Assembly: GCF_010119615.1 (NCBI RefSeq)
Contig: NZ_QOVG01000004.1
Location: 248,001 to 312,000, forward strand
Direction: 5' to 3'
DNA length: 64,000 nt
Source: Pseudoxanthomonas gei
Lineage (GTDB): Bacteria > Pseudomonadota > Gammaproteobacteria > Xanthomonadales > Xanthomonadaceae
In this document: positions 63,699-64,000 of the stretch, in pieces
How positions within the stretch are numbered: position 1 is the stretch's first letter
Layout: every line of letters starts with the position of its first letter
Notes under the pieces: generated by a model
Databases searched by the model: none
Seen by the model: only the letters and a program-made list of their open reading frames with translations
Told to the model about the DNA's origin: nothing
Position numbers and translations under genes: made by a program

Positions 63699-64000
63699 GC
63701 CGTCGCTCTTAGTCGTTGTTCGGAAAGGAGGCGGCGCGCGGTTTGGGCGTCGCGTTGCATCTGCTCGGTCAGCGAGGGCAGATCGGGGAACTTCAGCTCG
63801 TCGCGCAGCTTGGCGACGAACTCAACCTCGATGTGGCGCCCGTAGAGGTCGCCATCGAAATCGAACAGGTGTGCTTCCAGCAGCGGCTCGATGCCGTCGA
63901 CCGTGGGCCGGGTGCCGAAACTCGAAACCGAGGCGTGTGGCCGCTCGCCCACGCCGTGCACCCAGGTTGCGTAGATGCCGGACAGCGCCGGCGTCTTGGG
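63695..64000 (-). CDS. ribF: Riboflavin kinase/FMN adenylyltransferase, C-terminal part
   Basis: The last 101 codons are present and the gene runs off the right edge. The visible part is the riboflavin-kinase domain: [95 protein letters not shown] and [12 protein letters not shown] are family signatures. The enzyme makes FMN and FAD from riboflavin. It is first of ribF-ileS-lspA-ispH. Confidence 0.95.
   Translation of the reverse strand, partial: PKTPALSGIYATWVHGVGERPHASVSSFGTRPTVDGIEPLLEAHLFDFDGDLYGRHIEVEFVAKLRDELKFPDLPSLTEQMQRDAQTARRLLSEQRLRATA

Overview
The window looks like a chromosomal segment of a high-GC gammaproteobacterium of the Xanthomonadaceae (Lysobacteraceae): Stenotrophomonas, Pseudoxanthomonas, Lysobacter or Luteimonas. 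The evidence is the codon bias, the gene families (TonB receptor, EmrAB with a NodT-type outer-membrane factor, DUF937, lysoplasmalogenase, large two-component propeller kinase) and the interspersed GGAGCGACGC...GTCGCGAAG palindromes with a REP-associated transposase. The genus assignment is inference.

Core layout. 1-20.5 kb: a TonB-dependent receptor cut by the left edge, mutS, katG, a DUF937 gene, hslR, a MATE transporter with a frameshift, and the ribosome/SRP cluster read leftward (ffh, a class-IV aminotransferase, rpsP, rimM, trmD, rplS). ypjD is divergent from ffh. It is followed by a marR-outer membrane factor-emrA-emrB efflux operon. 20.5-27.2 kb: a RAYT transposase inside paired REP palindromes, radA, a VOC protein, a sterol-desaturase/lysoplasmalogenase pair, and an EF-hand protein overlapping a TIGR03032-type gene. 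27.2-38.9 kb: short tandem repeats, a 1,866-residue autotransporter, a secreted subtilase and a divergent propeller-type sensor kinase with its NarL-type regulator. 39-44 kb: a secreted glycerophosphodiesterase, an 18-copy 21-bp minisatellite, a vanadium-haloperoxidase-like protein with a degenerate catalytic motif, a thioredoxin-fold protein and a Host_attach-family protein. 59.2-64 kb: ispH, lspA, ileS and the end of ribF, in the usual proteobacterial order.

The accessory part is a 15-kb integrative element at 44,078-59,129, inserted at the 3' end of a tRNA-Thr(CGU) gene. It is bounded by a 17-bp direct repeat (tRNA 3' end) and carries paired CTGTACCGG repeats just inside both ends. It encodes a tyrosine integrase (TTG start), a 35-residue protein with a strong ribosome binding site, several small unrecognised proteins, a serine recombinase, a membrane protein of unknown function and a five-gene restriction-modification operon.

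That operon is two m5C DNA methyltransferases, two McrB-like NTPases and a McrC-like nuclease. The gene content matches BsuMI of Bacillus subtilis and resembles LlaJI. The first methyltransferase has an N-terminal MerR-like helix-turn-helix, and three 10-bp direct repeats lie immediately before its start codon, suggesting self-regulation. The island also appears to have cut the tRNA gene off from its original terminator and to supply a substitute.
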